Positions 1-10,835 of a stretch of DNA of 60,000 nucleotides are shown in pieces. Position 1 is the first letter of the stretch, and each line of letters starts with the position of its first letter. This stretch comes from Nematostella vectensis (lineage: Eukaryota; Cnidaria; Anthozoa; Actiniaria; Edwardsiidae), in the NCBI RefSeq assembly GCF_932526225.1, contig NC_064037.1:10524203-10584202 (forward strand), written 5' to 3'. The notes beneath the pieces were generated by a model. That model worked only from the letters and a program-made list of their open reading frames with translations, was not told the DNA's origin and did no database searches. The translations under genes were made by a program, and so were the position numbers.

Positions 1-176
1 GGGGGGGAGGGCTACCTTTTGTTTCTATATCACCCCCAGGGGTCATGACATTTTTATCATACTCAAAAGGGGGTCGGGTGATTTCATTTGGTTGTGTGAA
101 AAATCTTGCCAATCCCCCCCCTCCCCCAAAAAAATGAATCGTCCCTAACACTCTTTTGTCTCTTTTGTCAACTTAG

Positions 177-502
177 ACCCAAGCATGGGAAGTCTAGGCG
201 TCTTTTACCAGTCGCACGAATACAACACCAACCTCAGCCTCTCTCATCCACTAGTAAAGAAATTCCTCCAGCAATGTATTGCGATGTACCCCCCAGTTGG
301 CAGTATAAAGGAGAAGGATATGGTTGTCAAAGTGGGACTGAGGCCGGTGAGATCTGGGGGGCCACGGGTGGAGCCAGATCCCAGTAATCCCAGGCTTATT
401 CATAACTATGGGCATGGTGCAATCGGATACATCTTGTCCTGGGGCTGTGCAAAGGAGTGTCTGGAAATGGTGAGATCTGGAAATCTCAAAGCCAGGCTGT
501 GA
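177..502 (+). CDS. D-amino-acid / D-aspartate oxidase, last exon (3' partial)
   Basis: This is the C-terminal exon of a FAD-dependent D-amino-acid oxidase family enzyme, which oxidatively deaminates D-amino acids, usually in peroxisomes. The exon follows a pyrimidine-rich acceptor ending at 176 (cttag) and enters in phase 1. The peptide contains GLRPVRSGGPR, the substrate/FAD-binding stretch, followed by LIHNYGHGAIGYILSWGCA, which matches the family signature H-N-Y-G-H-[GSA]-[GSA]-x-G-x5-G-x-A. The stop is at 500-502. The C-terminus ends KARL; peroxisomal members often end in SKL-like tripeptides, and ARL could act as a type 1 targeting signal (inference). Upstream exons lie before the window. 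DAO and DDO cannot be separated from this exon alone. Confidence 0.88.
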
Positions 503-1420
503 AAGTGATACCCAAGTCATACCCTATCGAGAAATATTTATAAAGGATTGATCGGGGTTGAATGGGCATACGTGTACGACAATCACGGGTATAAGAATTT
601 GGAATGAATTGCAATGTAAACAAATTTTAAAAATAATATAATAATGGCACCTCTTTATAATACCCTCTATGGAACATACACCTCCCTAAGACCAAATTTC
701 AGATTGTCCAGAGTGTGTGTCAGAGGTTCTGTTATCTAGGATAGAAAGAAGTTCTGATCTTTTCACTGTGTTCCACTAGCACGATATCTTTATCTATTAT
801 CTATTATGAATCCCATTTAAAAATGGGATTCATAGGATGATAAGTGCACTATACATAACATTTGCTTAAACACTTTCTCTCTCTCCCTCATCTTAGAAGT
901 TTTCTGGTTCCTTACCAGTGACTCATGTGTAAATAAATATTATTAAATAAAGTAAATTTGCATAACGTAATAAATTAGTATGTCTATGAGAGAAGGGTCA
1001 TGTTTTATTGGGGGCAGGGCTGCTAACTGATTTTTTCCGGTTCAAACATTTTTTCCTGTTTAAAAATTACGGCCCTCCCCAAAATCGGCGCTCAAAAAAA
1101 TTGCAACCCTCCCCCAAAAAATCTCAAGCCATCCAAAAGAGTAATTTCAGCCATAACCCCTGTGCCCAAGGGGGGGAGGGGGTCAAGTTAAAAAGACGGC
1201 TAATTCTATGTTTGTATTTGCATTAAAAAAATAGATGGATCTAGTGATTGAATTTGGGAAATACTACCCTTGATCACCTCCTGCTTTCTTCTCTAGACAC
1301 GGCCCTGAACACCCCCCTAGGGCGAGAGCCTTGAGACGTGGGAGGGGGGGTGGGGGGGGAGAGGAAAATCTCACCCGATGATGTGTATCGTGACACCTTA
1401 CCTGTGTTCCTGAGGATCCT
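503..1420. other. 3' flank of the oxidase gene; no further gene seen
   Basis: AT-rich 3' untranslated/intergenic sequence. AATAAA-type signals occur around 945-975, a plausible polyadenylation region for the oxidase gene. 1010-1360 is full of C and G runs (gccctcccccaaaa, gggggggtgggggggg) and resembles degenerate repeat DNA. No supported coding region. Confidence 0.5.
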
Positions 1421-1423
1421 TTA

Positions 1424-1830
1424 AGCTGTGCTACCATAGAACTCGAGTCTCAAGGAAATATAAGTGGACCAGTTCTTAGGCCTGATCTTCAAGTAGCGGG
1501 CTTGAATGGCAGGATTAAGCTTGTTTGTCGCCACCGAGGAATCGTCGCTGTTTCCAGTGAACACCTTTAACAGACCAGGAGAGTTAGGTGTAATCTTCCT
1601 AAATGGGGGTACCATGTTTGACAACGCCCCCGACCTGGTACATTTTCCAGGTAGCGCGGTTCAGGCTGTACTCTATGGCATAACTCTTGACATACTTATT
1701 GTCTCTTCCGTGTCCCTGTGTTGCTACCTTCCATACGATCATGGTTTTTCTGAAATCAACCTGAATCCATTGCTGGTCGTTCTCGTACATAGCGAGCTAG
1801 GCACCATGGTCAACATTATAGACATAAAGT
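1424..1830 (-). pseudogene. Discoidin (F5/8 type C) domain, decayed
   Basis: On the minus strand, the pieces YENDQQWIQVDF, YAIEYSLNRATWKMYQVGG and, in another frame, KVFTGNSDDSSVATNKLNPA then LKIRPKNWSTYISLRLEFYG line up with most of a discoidin domain, a module of secreted or cell-surface proteins that binds glycans or lipids. Two defects are visible. A TAG at 1797-1799 stands where the family has the tryptophan of a GAW motif, and the frame changes between about 1565 and 1640. The frame change could instead be a roughly 65-base intron (donor after YQ, acceptor before VFTGN). Whether this belongs to the signal-peptide exon at 2917 is not proven. Pseudogene is the more likely reading because of the stop. 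Confidence 0.6.
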
Positions 1831-2679
1831 TATAAGTCTGGCGGATCGCGGGCCAGCCCTATCAAATTTTGAAGATGATGCGGTTAACAGTGAGTCAAGA
1901 ATACGGCGGTCTTGCATTCCCAGGGAATGTTAGAAAAGGACAAGGACAGATCGAGTAAAGGCACTTTCACGGGAGTATACAGTAAGTGTTATTTCAGAGA
2001 TATGAGAAAATAAAGCGAAATTTCTATAAAGTCTGTGAAACCGTTAATCAACAAGGATGCCCTGAAGAAGGACTGAATAACTGTCCGAAACGTTGTCATA
2101 TTTGGCGACTGTTTGGGTTCGCCATTTAGATCCTAACAATGAAGACATAAATTTCATTGAGCTAATCTGCGTTGCGGAGAATGCTTTACTAATGATTACT
2201 TTGCTGATCATGTCAAAAACTGCGGTTTCCAAATTCTAATCGGCTAACTTTTTTGTAGCTTTTTATCTAAGCCTACCGCGTACCACATGTATATGATATC
2301 CCGTTGTCACTCATCACACACGTGTAGCCGGTACTGCAGTCATGTCGCTGCACATGGCCAGCGGCTTCACGACTCTAAAGAGTGCGCCTGATTCATGTGT
2401 CAAGTCAAGTGGATGGTTCAGGTGGGATGCGCGGTTCAACTTGCAGCTCGGTCTAAATGCCATTATATCCATCAATAAAAAGCTAGTGCGGTCTTTTTTT
2501 TACTTGTCAAAAAAGTGCAGATTTTGATTTTTAGTTGTTTTGCCGGAACCTAATGTAAATTATCCCCTCTAAGGGTGTAAGATAACGCATTGAAATAATG
2601 ATGTTTCAGGCTTGCTTCTGAGCTTATTTTTTAAAAGTGCAGATTTTGCTTTTCAGTTGTTTGGTTCTCCAAACTCACC
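1831..2679. other. Non-coding or intronic stretch with a Penelope/hammerhead-like motif
   Basis: No supported exon. At 2061-2098 there is a CTGAAGA core, a GGAC/GTCC hairpin and GAAAC, a word order common in metazoan Penelope-like element termini (see findings). If the PAN exon and the discoidin piece are one gene, this is its first intron. Confidence 0.35.
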
Positions 2680-2917
2680 CTAACCAACTTTTCTGTCCAA
2701 TCTCTCGTTCATCGTTCATGAAGTTGACAGTTAAACTCTTTTTGTCATCATTGCAGGCTTCCAAGCAGGCTGTCATCGTTGTCATGGTGATGGTTCTGAT
2801 TACGTGACCATGTAAGACACTGTTCCCCATATTAAATAAGGAAGTGCATCCTTCTTGTGCTGTGAGCTGTTTCCATAGTAACAAGACGACAGATAGAATC
2901 TGTGCTAGTGCCTTCAT
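2680..2917 (-). CDS. Signal peptide plus PAN/apple-like N-terminus, first exon
   Basis: The minus-strand ATG at 2917 opens a frame that begins with a clear signal peptide (MKALAQILSVVLLLWKQLTA) and continues with a cysteine-containing segment ending TACLEACNDDKKSLTVNFMN. The C-x3-C then NF spacing is typical of PAN/apple domains, which bind proteins or carbohydrates outside the cell. The exon ends at 2680, just before a strong donor (GTGAGT, seen as actcac on the plus strand). PAN followed by discoidin is a common anthozoan domain order, so the decayed discoidin piece downstream on the same strand may be its partner. The second half of the PAN domain was not found. Confidence 0.6.
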
Positions 2918-3640
2918 GTTACCCTGTACACACAGTCAGAATAAACAAGTCGATTTTCATAAACCCGTGAAACAAAATGTAATAATGGTCAAAGTGTGGT
3001 AGTCAAGGCGAAATTAAACAGAAAAGATGTTTTACTTCAAAACCCAGTGGGTGGGTAGCGAATAATTGGTATAACTAGAAAGACTACAGGCAAGCTGTAG
3101 AAAAACAAGATGGTCTGCGTAGGTGTGGGGTAGACAAGGTATAAATCAGCACAAGGTTGAAAAGGTATGTTTAACGCCTATGTGAAACGGAGTAGTTGCG
3201 CTGACAATTCCAGCGTTAGCCAAAAGAAAATGAATTTATTTTCGATACTAATGAGTTTGTTGTTGTTTCTTTTGTGCTTTTTTCGGTCACATGATTCTAG
3301 TATGTCCTTATTATGCAGTTTTCGGCGTCACGTTATTCACTTGAAGCCTTCCAGCTCACTGAACTAGTTGTGTCCTTAGATGATCGGTGATATATTTTCG
3401 CCAATTATATTGTATATTGACCGCCTATACTGTTATTACTCAATAAACTAAACCAGCTGGATGGCTATCCTCCTACATGTTGTCTCTCTTATTTCATAGT
3501 AGAGACAATAAATATTTTCTATTCGGCTGAACGCAGTGAAAGAGAAATGCATTTTCACTCCATACGACGCACAGGGACGTTCACAAAGCCACCAAAGTAG
3601 CAATAAGGTTCGCACTAATGCTTAGGATGGTATTGGGATT
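2918..3640. other. Upstream region of the PAN-domain exon; no gene seen
   Basis: AT-rich; would contain the promoter of the minus-strand PAN exon. The open frames are short and lack recognisable domains. Confidence 0.4.
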
Positions 3641-3699
3641 GTTTGAATATTATCCCAACTAGAATTTGAATGTTCAAAATGGCAAGAAACGCGGAGATA

Positions 3700-4305
3700 C
3701 TAATGCCATCCCTCTTCTACGCTTCCCTTCTATACCCGACATCATTGTCACCGATGCAGGCGTGTTCAATATATTAGACGGCTTGAAAACAACAAAGGCG
3801 GCAGGGCCGGACGTTCCAGAGGTTCTTAAATAGGTTGCACCGGTCGCTGCACCTTTCCTACGCTCAATGTTCCAGAGGTCGCTTGACAAAGGTGTAATTC
3901 CACGGGTCTGTATCACTAACTTGCATCGCCTGTAAGTTGCTGGAACATATTGTGTACTCCAACTTGGTGCTGCACCTTGATACCTATAACATACTTACAG
4001 ACCGACAACACACTTTTAGAGCGTCACATAGTTGTGTGACCCAGTTATGCCATGTTGCCAACGACTGGGCCCTCGCTCTGGATCGCGGTCTACAGACGGA
4101 CGCTTTCATACTTGATTTTGCTAAGGCATTCGATAGTGTGCCACACGAGCGCCTAAAGGTCAAGTTACGTAGCAACGGAATATCTGGTGCAACTCTCCCA
4201 TGGCTTGACTCTTTTCTTGCGCATCGTTACCAAAGGGTAGTTTTCAATGGAGCCAAAAGCAACTGGCTAACGGTGAAGTCAGGCGTTCCTCAAGACACCA
4301 AATAG
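3700..4305 (+). pseudogene. Non-LTR reverse transcriptase fragment, N-terminal half
   Basis: Translations on the plus strand give GLKTTKAAGPDVPEVLK, then ILDFAKAFDSVPHERL and VKSGVPQD. These are the fingers region, the catalytic block with the first aspartate (FAKAFDSV), and the SGVPQ block of Jockey/CR1-like LINE reverse transcriptases. There is an in-frame stop after EVLK near 3831, a further frame break near 3930, and the sequence stops abruptly after GVPQDTK where the YVDD-bearing block should follow. It is a dead retrotransposon fragment. The complementary half, in the opposite orientation, is at 5140-5603. Confidence 0.85.
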
Positions 4306-4886
4306 GATCGTAGGGGAATACCCGGGGTAATAGCTCTTATAACTCCTTCTATTTGCAATTCCCCGTAGTCTTTCACTTGGGCCGCTTCTATTTGTCTAGC
4401 CAAGCTTAAAAACGACTGATTATTCGTTTCTCCCACTGCAACAATTTGGCCCTTAATCTTGAATTTTTACGATAGAAACATGGATGAACTGTTCTTTCCT
4501 TCAGACTCTACCCTACTACCTTCATTTTTCTGCCGGGGTGTCGAAAGCTCTTGCGGATCCGGCTCCGCACTCAACTTCCCCGCGATCCCATTGATAAACT
4601 CCAAGCTTTCTTCGGTAGATTTGCTTACACCGTGCAAAACTTGCACCCTCCCCTTATTTGCATACTCAGCCACTTGAATCTCCGACTCTTCCGCCAGATC
4701 GACCATCTATTCGAGCCTCAGCTTACAAATTTTATTTTTTAACTCAAACTGAGCTCCCTCGAGCGCTTCATTTGTCGAGGCGATGCTTGTTAGATCACAG
4801 ATCCGACACTTCACGGGTGAAAATTCTCTATTCCAACCTTATAACAACTCCTTTGTTCCCCTCAAATCCTGGTCACGGCACCAAAA
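4306..4886 (-). mobile_element. BEL/Pao-like LTR retrotransposon, primer site and gag start (defective)
   Basis: Read on the minus strand, the LTR is followed by TGGTGCCGTGACC (4872-4884), which looks like the primer-binding site of BEL/Pao elements. A long coiled-coil-like frame then runs from about 4800 to 4310: LEGAQFELKNKICKLRLE, a stop, MVDLAEESEIQVAEYANKG, and later NQSFLSLARQIEAAQVKDYG. The alpha-helical gag N-terminus is typical of that superfamily. At least two in-frame stops (near 4707 and 4466) break it and the rest of the element (pol) is absent. It ends where the reverse transcriptase fragment begins, at about 4305. Confidence 0.55.
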
Positions 4887-5075
4887 TGTAGCAACCCAAA
4901 CAAGCACATTTCTCCAAGTGGCTTTTACTCAACTTCACAACAAACCGTGCATTTGCGTTGTGTGTCTAAACTTGTTTTCACGTTTTTCTCATATCTCTTA
5001 CACGCATGCGCGTTGTGCTAAAAATTCCCTAGGGGAAGGGGTGTATACAATTAATGACAAACGATACATTTTACA
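4887..5075 (-). repeat. Candidate LTR of the BEL/Pao-like element
   Basis: The stretch starts TGTAGCAACC and ends ATTTTACA on the plus strand, giving the TGTA...TACA termini expected of an LTR, and it abuts the primer-site-like sequence. The outer boundary at 5075 rests only on the terminal dinucleotides; no second LTR is present in the window for comparison. Confidence 0.4.
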
Positions 5076-5139
5076 CTTTGTTAGGCGGATTATATTCGCC
5101 TGCTAAAGCGCGTCATCGTACCACATATAGATATATAAT

Positions 5140-5603
5140 ATACATGGCACGTTTTTGAACGCGCTCGAGATCGTTTACCAGGTAAGCCGGCAATGATGCG
5201 TGAAAAACGGGAATAGCGTAGTCGCCTGATCTAATGCTGCTAGAATAGAAGGCTTCTAGATCGCTCAGAGACGTGCGCGCACTTAAGTTTAGAAAGAAAA
5301 GACGCTTTGACGCTTTTTTATAACCTCCCAAACGTGGACATTTCACGTTAGGTTGCTGCTGATTGTAACACCTAGTAATTTAGCGCTTTTCACCACCTCA
5401 ATGGCATTTCCACATACCATCAAGGGAGGCAGGTCTGGCTTATTCTTGGCGAAAGATATGCGTAACTCCTTACACTTCTCAGTATTTAGTTGAAATTTAT
5501 TCATCCTCGATCATTCTGCTACCTCGTCCACTACTAGCTGAGCCTGGCTCGTTTTACCCTTGGGAATAACCTCTGATACAGATGTATCGTCGACATAGTC
5601 GAG
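5140..5603 (-). pseudogene. Non-LTR reverse transcriptase fragment, YVDD block to C-terminus
   Basis: The minus strand reads LDYVDDTSVSEVIPKGKT, the reverse transcriptase catalytic YVDD block, then a stop, then MNKFQLNTEKCKELRISF, a short frame break, and YSSSIRSGDYAIPVFHASLP with YLVNDLERVQKRAMYII. These are the palm/thumb and the conserved R-x-Q-KRA region of Jockey/CR1-like LINEs. The fragment begins exactly at the catalytic block, so it complements the plus-strand N-terminal half at 3700-4305. It has at least one in-frame stop and is inactive. Confidence 0.82.
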
Positions 5604-6230
5604 TTGTATCGTCGAGGTGGTATGGGTAGTATATGTTGTAACAAGTTTTCAGTAAATATGCCGCTGCTTATAGTGAAGACCTTCGCTGGCAAGTTATCTG
5701 GATGGTACAGTTTCTTGCATTATCTATCGAAAACACTGCGGCATTTCTTTCTTTGTGCCGCGTACAATTGTAAAAGGTATCTGCAAAAATAGGGACAACG
5801 GCAACGCGAAAGACGACGGCAGAAAACAATTGAGAATTCAAAGAGCCAGACGTGAAATATACTCTGAAATGAATTCTGTCTGATACATTTCAGCCGTTTT
5901 TCTTCAAGCGACAACGTGAAAACTCCAAGTTATGGTGTAGCGAGGACGGGAACGTGTGCGCTGAACTAGGCTATCCTTGTTCGCTATGCTAGAAATAAGA
6001 TTCTAGGTTTTTCTATAGATTTTTGGGGGAATATTCCCTGCTAGCAGAGGCCTCTTTTCTCTGTATTTCGCTGTGTTTGCGTTCGCGAGGATAAGAGACC
6101 TCTGCCATGGGTCGAAACTGTTTTCGTTGCGCATGCGTGTGCGTTTCTAAACGACCGCGCTTGACGTGCCAAAACCCATACCATCGCGCGGCTGTCAATA
6201 TGCTAATATGCTTTGCATGGGTTTAGCCGC
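5604..6230. other. No gene recognised
   Basis: No supported coding sequence. The short direct repeat gtatcgtcga occurs twice around 5585-5615 at the edge of the reverse transcriptase fragment. Confidence 0.4.
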
Positions 6231-6235
6231 AAATT

Positions 6236-6535
6236 ATGAATCAAACTCCGGTTAGTTCTCCTCTTCGAAAAAAGAAAACAACTGTTCAATATCAATCACC
6301 TAAAACGTCACTGAAAAGATTGAACAGCAAACGCAGCAAAGACGAGTTTTGTCTTGTTTGTGGGATAAATTTCAAGACATCTGGGCAGGCGAGTTTCTTC
6401 TATGTAAATATCGCACAGTTGGACTCGAAGAAAATGTTACAAAATTTTTTGGTAAACTTAGATCAGCTAATTCCAGAAGAATATGCTGCAAAACCTGTAA
6501 ACGATGATGTTCATGGCTTCGGGAAGAACCACTAA
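6236..6535 (+). CDS. Hypothetical protein, 99 aa, with one CxxC pair
   Basis: An uninterrupted frame starting MNQTPVSSPLRKKKTTV, lysine- and serine-rich for the first 40 residues, followed by DEFCLVCGINF. The C-x2-C pair in a short N-terminal module recalls the first half of ZAD-like zinc-binding domains seen in multicopy cnidarian proteins, but the second cysteine pair is missing. It may be the first exon of a gene whose later exons I cannot find, or a transposon relic. No function is assigned. Confidence 0.35.
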   Translation: MNQTPVSSPLRKKKTTVQYQSPKTSLKRLNSKRSKDEFCLVCGINFKTSGQASFFYVNIAQLDSKKMLQNFLVNLDQLIPEEYAAKPVNDDVHGFGKNH

Positions 6536-6574
6536 CATATATTCGGTTCGTAGAGTAGTCAGGCCTGTAGTGTA

Positions 6575-7567
6575 TTAACACATTGACCCCTCAACTGGCC
6601 TGTACCAGCTTTGGGAAGTACCAACAACCCAAAAAATTAATAAATGCAAATTAAACACAACAAGATGAAGATACTCAGGCACGAGTCTAAGGGATAAATG
6701 GTATATCCAACCAAGGTGTTGGCAACTCTTAAGCCAAATAATAGCACAGGCTGTTTGCCAACTTCAAATCGAACAAGGAAAGAAAAGCAGAATCACCCTT
6801 ATCAATAAAACGCTCAAAATACCACACAAGGGAGAGAGATCAGCAAACGCAGCTCAAGACACAAATAGATACCTTTATTCTGATCATCCAGGTTCATTTC
6901 CATGGCCTCAAACACAATGTCCACTCCTTGAAGGCTTGTAAAACCACTTAGATGCCTTTACGGATTGCAAAGCATTCTGGGAGATCCAGGGAAAAATTCA
7001 CGAGGGGAGGGCCAGTCAACACTCCTCTCCCCAAAGTCTGATGGTTTTTTGGGGTCTTTTCACCCCAAAGCCAAACAAATCAATTCCAGGTCATACAGAC
7101 CCAGAATAGCAGTGTAAACAATTTTGGAATCAATTTGGTTTCAGAAAAGACAGCATTTAGGAGAGCTGTGGTGATTCATTAGAAAATTATTTCCCCATCC
7201 ATGCAAAGCCAAACAAGAAAAAATCATCATGAATCCACCTTTGCTTGCAAATATCCATAAGAAAAGCACTCAATTATGCCCCAATAGACTTCATGATGTC
7301 CTGAGACACTCTCCTAATATGCTCATAGCTGTATTTTTGATGAAAAATACAAGCAACCATCAACTTGTGCTCGCTTCAGCACAACGACGAGGGATTAAAA
7401 GTAGGGACCGCAAAGCACTGTTGGAAAGCTTGGATATCGCTGACTAGGTGCAGCTGTGTTTGACTTTGACGGGCTGTATAAAACTCAGAATAGGGGGGGA
7501 GGTATCTGTTTTCAGTCTGTTTTTTTTGTAAATTCAGCTCAAAAATAGCCAGGAGTCAATGGGTTAA
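6575..7567. mobile_element. TTAA-flanked non-autonomous TIR transposon (piggyBac-like ends)
   Basis: The left end is TTAA-CACATTGACCCCTC and the right end, read inverted, is TTAA-CCCATTGACTCCTGG. Both sit inside a TTAA, as expected for a piggyBac-type target duplication with CC-starting termini. The 985-bp interior has no transposase; the only frame (7229-7447) is unrecognised. A further copy of the same terminus lies at 24404 in an intron of the channel gene, so this is a family rather than chance. Confidence 0.5.
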
Positions 7568-8103
7568 ATGTATATTATTTTATTTTAGAAAACGAAAGAG
7601 TATAACTGCTGTAACATTCTACAGTATATCGCAAAAATGTTCTCAAAAAAGCGCTATTTAAAACTGATAACTTAAAATATTTATCTTGTATGTCTAAGCC
7701 GGGGATACCAAAAACGTGCAAAATAGGAAAGGGCTAATCAGCAAACATGCCAAGGAGAACTAACGGAACTATCTAACTGGTGTATCAGATCTTTGTTTAC
7801 ACGAAAATACAGCACTTTCATCCTTTCATTGCTCTCACAACCTATTCAACTATCAAGGAAATAAAAAGCTCGAGGACATCAAATGATAGAGATTTACCTT
7901 GTGTTTTTTCTCATCCGGAGTTTTTGAGCCTGTCAACTGTCTTTTGAATCACAAAGTTTGGTAACTGTTCCAAAGCGTGAATATACTCGTATGATTCTAG
8001 ATTCTGTAATTAGTTATGCGTCACTAATTATTAGCATGGGGCTCGGTTTCCATTACTGCTAAATAAATAAAAAAGGATATAATAAAGATTATATATATAA
8101 AGG
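7568..8103. other. Intergenic, no gene seen
   Basis: AT-rich; nothing recognisable. Confidence 0.4.
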
Positions 8104-8182
8104 CCTGACTAAACTAGGCAACATGTCGAGCGCGACATGTAGGCGCGACATGTAGCGTGTGTCATGTCCTAGTTTAGCCACG
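8104..8182. repeat. Imperfect inverted repeat with internal CGCGACATGTA repeats
   Basis: ACTAAACTAGG...ACATG on the left pairs with CATGTCCTAGTTTAG on the right. Between them the word GCGACATGTA appears twice and a close variant a third time. A related word (GAACTAGGCGACATG) occurs at 37331. It looks like a small foldback element. Confidence 0.45.
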
Positions 8183-8184
8183 GG

Positions 8185-8250
8185 TGTCTAGAAAACGAAG
8201 ACCTAGAGAACGAAGAATAAAGAACTAGGAAACGAAGACCTAGAAAACGA
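8185..8250 (+). repeat. Short tandem repeat of gaagacctag-type units
   Basis: The unit (a/g)aacgaagacctaga recurs about four times with small changes directly after the foldback sequence. Confidence 0.5.
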
Positions 8251-10299
8251 AGACACAAAGTTTTGTCCTTCCCTTTAGCCCTCGCCGTTTATTTCAGTAC
8301 AATAGCACTAATATGTAAGATATGTTTAAATATGAAACAGCGCTATTTGGGAAAAAAGTTCAGTTATTATCCCGAGGGGGGCGTGAGGATTTTGATAAAA
8401 GAGATAAAATTAGTTGCACCCCCCCCTTCAGGAGTAACATAATTTTCCATGCCCCCCCCCCCCCTATGCTTCCCCCATATTTTCGGTGCCGCCCCTCCAG
8501 AAAACCGAAGAAAGGAAGAGCATAGGAAGGAACGAAAACAACAATATCAAAGGAACGCGAGCAAGAGATTAGCTGCAAGCTGGTCAGAAAGTGGAGGGGA
8601 AAAAATTCGCTGAGAATATTAATCCAAAAAACGTAAAGGCAATCAATTTTATTTCTTCTTTCATCGCAGAAGAAGCAAAAAGGCTCTTCGTTTTAAACCT
8701 TGCGAGAAAAACGAAGCACAAGAAAAAAAAAAGAGAGAGAGGAAGACAGCAAATCAGACATTAGCGACGATGCTGGTTATTTGACACTTGGTCAAATTAT
8801 ATAGAAGAGATAAGGGGCGGACCATTTGACTTTTGGGGGGAGGGGGTGGGTGATTTGAAAAATCACCCACCCCCACCCCCTTCTCATAATGAGAATTATG
8901 TTTCTGCGTTTCCTTGCTCAAGTCTTTTTGGGTCTTTCTCTTTCTCGCCAACGTTGGTCCATCGACTTCAAATTCACCCCGTCCTTTTTCCACTTTTATC
9001 AAAATAGGTTAAAGTTATAATCAGTGCACAAGCTTTGGATTATTTGAGCGGTGAGCATTTGCTATTTCATGCCCCTCTATGCATGTCGGATTCTGTAGTG
9101 TGTGAGTCATTTTGTCAATGTAAGGCAACTGCAAACAATGATTTTCTGCCAAATCAATAATTACCTTCATATCGCGCAAAAACTGGTTTTATGTTTTTCC
9201 CTGGTTTTTCCACTGAAAGTTGGTTCGGTTGAAACCGGACCAACCGTACTGATTGATACGGCCCTGTCCTTGGATTTCTAGGAAAGATGAGGAATAAAAT
9301 ATGCCGTATTCCTTTTTTTCCAATTTCAACCAAACCCAGCTGTAAAGTTCAGCCTTGTAGATGTGTAATGCGCATGCGCATATTGAGATTATAAACAAAC
9401 AAAAGAAAATCAAACAGGGACGTTTCTGGATCCAAAGTGGATGCAATTGCCCGTGGAGAAAATGACAATTAATAAAATAAAGGACAAAAACAGAAGCGAG
9501 ATTTTGCCAACGTTTCGGATTTTATTGAGCCCTTCTTCATGCGCATATTCATACGGCTAAACACGAAGGAGCTCCTTATAAACGACTTCTTCGTTTGCGA
9601 TATTCAACAGATGCTGGGGTCCCGCGTGGATCCCGTGTGATGGAGCGCATTAAGCATTTTTCGATTTCCCTGAAATATATTTTGTAGTCGGGGTGGCAGT
9701 GTAGCCAAAACCGAAAGGTGTTTTTTTTTTCTTTCACGCATTCCATCAAATCATTAAAAATGTTCATTCCCCAGGGCTAAAAGAATCGCCTTTTACGGTT
9801 TTCAATTTTTTCCTGCATTTTTTAACCACATTCTCTATGAGGCACTTATCACGAAAGACACTTTTTAACGGGAGGCTAGATTGAGCTATCTGTCAAAATT
9901 CTCTCTCCCCAAGACCACTGGTTGCAGGAAAGGCGATTATTTGATCAGCAATTTAACAACCATACATCAACACATTAGTAAATACTAATTCTTAATAACC
10001 CTGAACTAAATTTTTTTCATTCTTGGACATTTTGTTTCCGGAGAAAGTTTGGGGCTGCTGAAATATTTAATCCCCTCCAAGGCTTGGATGTTACTGAGTG
10101 GATGAAAGCGGGGCAAATAGACAGATGTGCATAACTTTAAAAGCACGTAAAAAGGTATCAGCGAAGAGGGCTTTGAAAGATGTCTTATGTGTCTAATTGC
10201 GAGAAAAGACAATTACATTAATCGCGTTTTATCATCATATTATTATCATTTTCGCTCAATGAATGCCCCAAAGTTATTATGCACAAGTCAATTGAAACC
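8251..10299. other. Intergenic with low-complexity DNA; no supported gene
   Basis: Contains C-rich runs (8430-8470), an inverted GGGTGATTTGAAAAATCACCC hairpin-like stretch near 8845-8875, and a second, more degenerate copy of the GAAGAAGG...CCGAAACGTTG motif on the minus strand at 9501-9540. Minus-strand frames at 9189-9446 and 9576-9767 have no recognisable domain. Confidence 0.4.
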
Positions 10300-10835
10300 A
10301 CGGCACCCCGGCCCCCGGGACATAGCGGGTAAAGTAGCATTCATGTGGTGTGAAATGACGCTGTTAAAACCCCCAATACATGGCCCCGGTATTTTCCGAT
10401 AACGTCCCACCATAGAAAGCCATACCTTTCTTTGAGCTGCCATGTTAGTGAACGAAACTTCGGCGGGAAAAAGCGTATGCATACTACACCCGCTTTCGTG
10501 CCCTTTCTAGTATTTTCACCACAGGCTACCCCAAATTTAAAAATCAACAGACATCGATAGATAGAGAGTAAACTATATTTTTTTCAGTCAATACTATCAG
10601 AGATTTAGATTTGCAAGCAAGCATCTTTGTTGAAAAATTATAATTTTGATACGCCGGGAAAAAAAACGGGGACGCAACTTCCAGTTCAGCGTTAATTCCC
10701 CGCCCCCTTTCCCGGCCTGTTGAGGTCTTCTGTTAAATCCCCTGCCCCCGGTGGACAACAGGTGTTAAATAGGTGTTAAATCCCCCGCATGACCGCGTTA
10801 CCTCCCGGGTATGTCCCGGGGGTCAGGGGGGGCAG
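10300..10835. repeat. Possible TIR element with CCCGGGACAT ends
   Basis: CCCCCGGGACATAGCGGG near 10312 pairs with the inverted CCCGGGTATGTCCCGGGGG near 10804-10823. The interior has repeated GGTGTTAAAT and CCCCGCCCCC words. No coding content and no clear target duplication. Confidence 0.35.

Noticed and set aside
2044-2232. Minus-strand 62-codon frame as an exon of the PAN/discoidin gene
   Set aside because: It overlaps the repeat-terminus motif and shows no PAN or discoidin residues.
9189-9446. Minus-strand 85-codon frame with a hydrophobic N-terminal segment
   Set aside because: No domain recognised, low-complexity neighbourhood, and no splice or start evidence.
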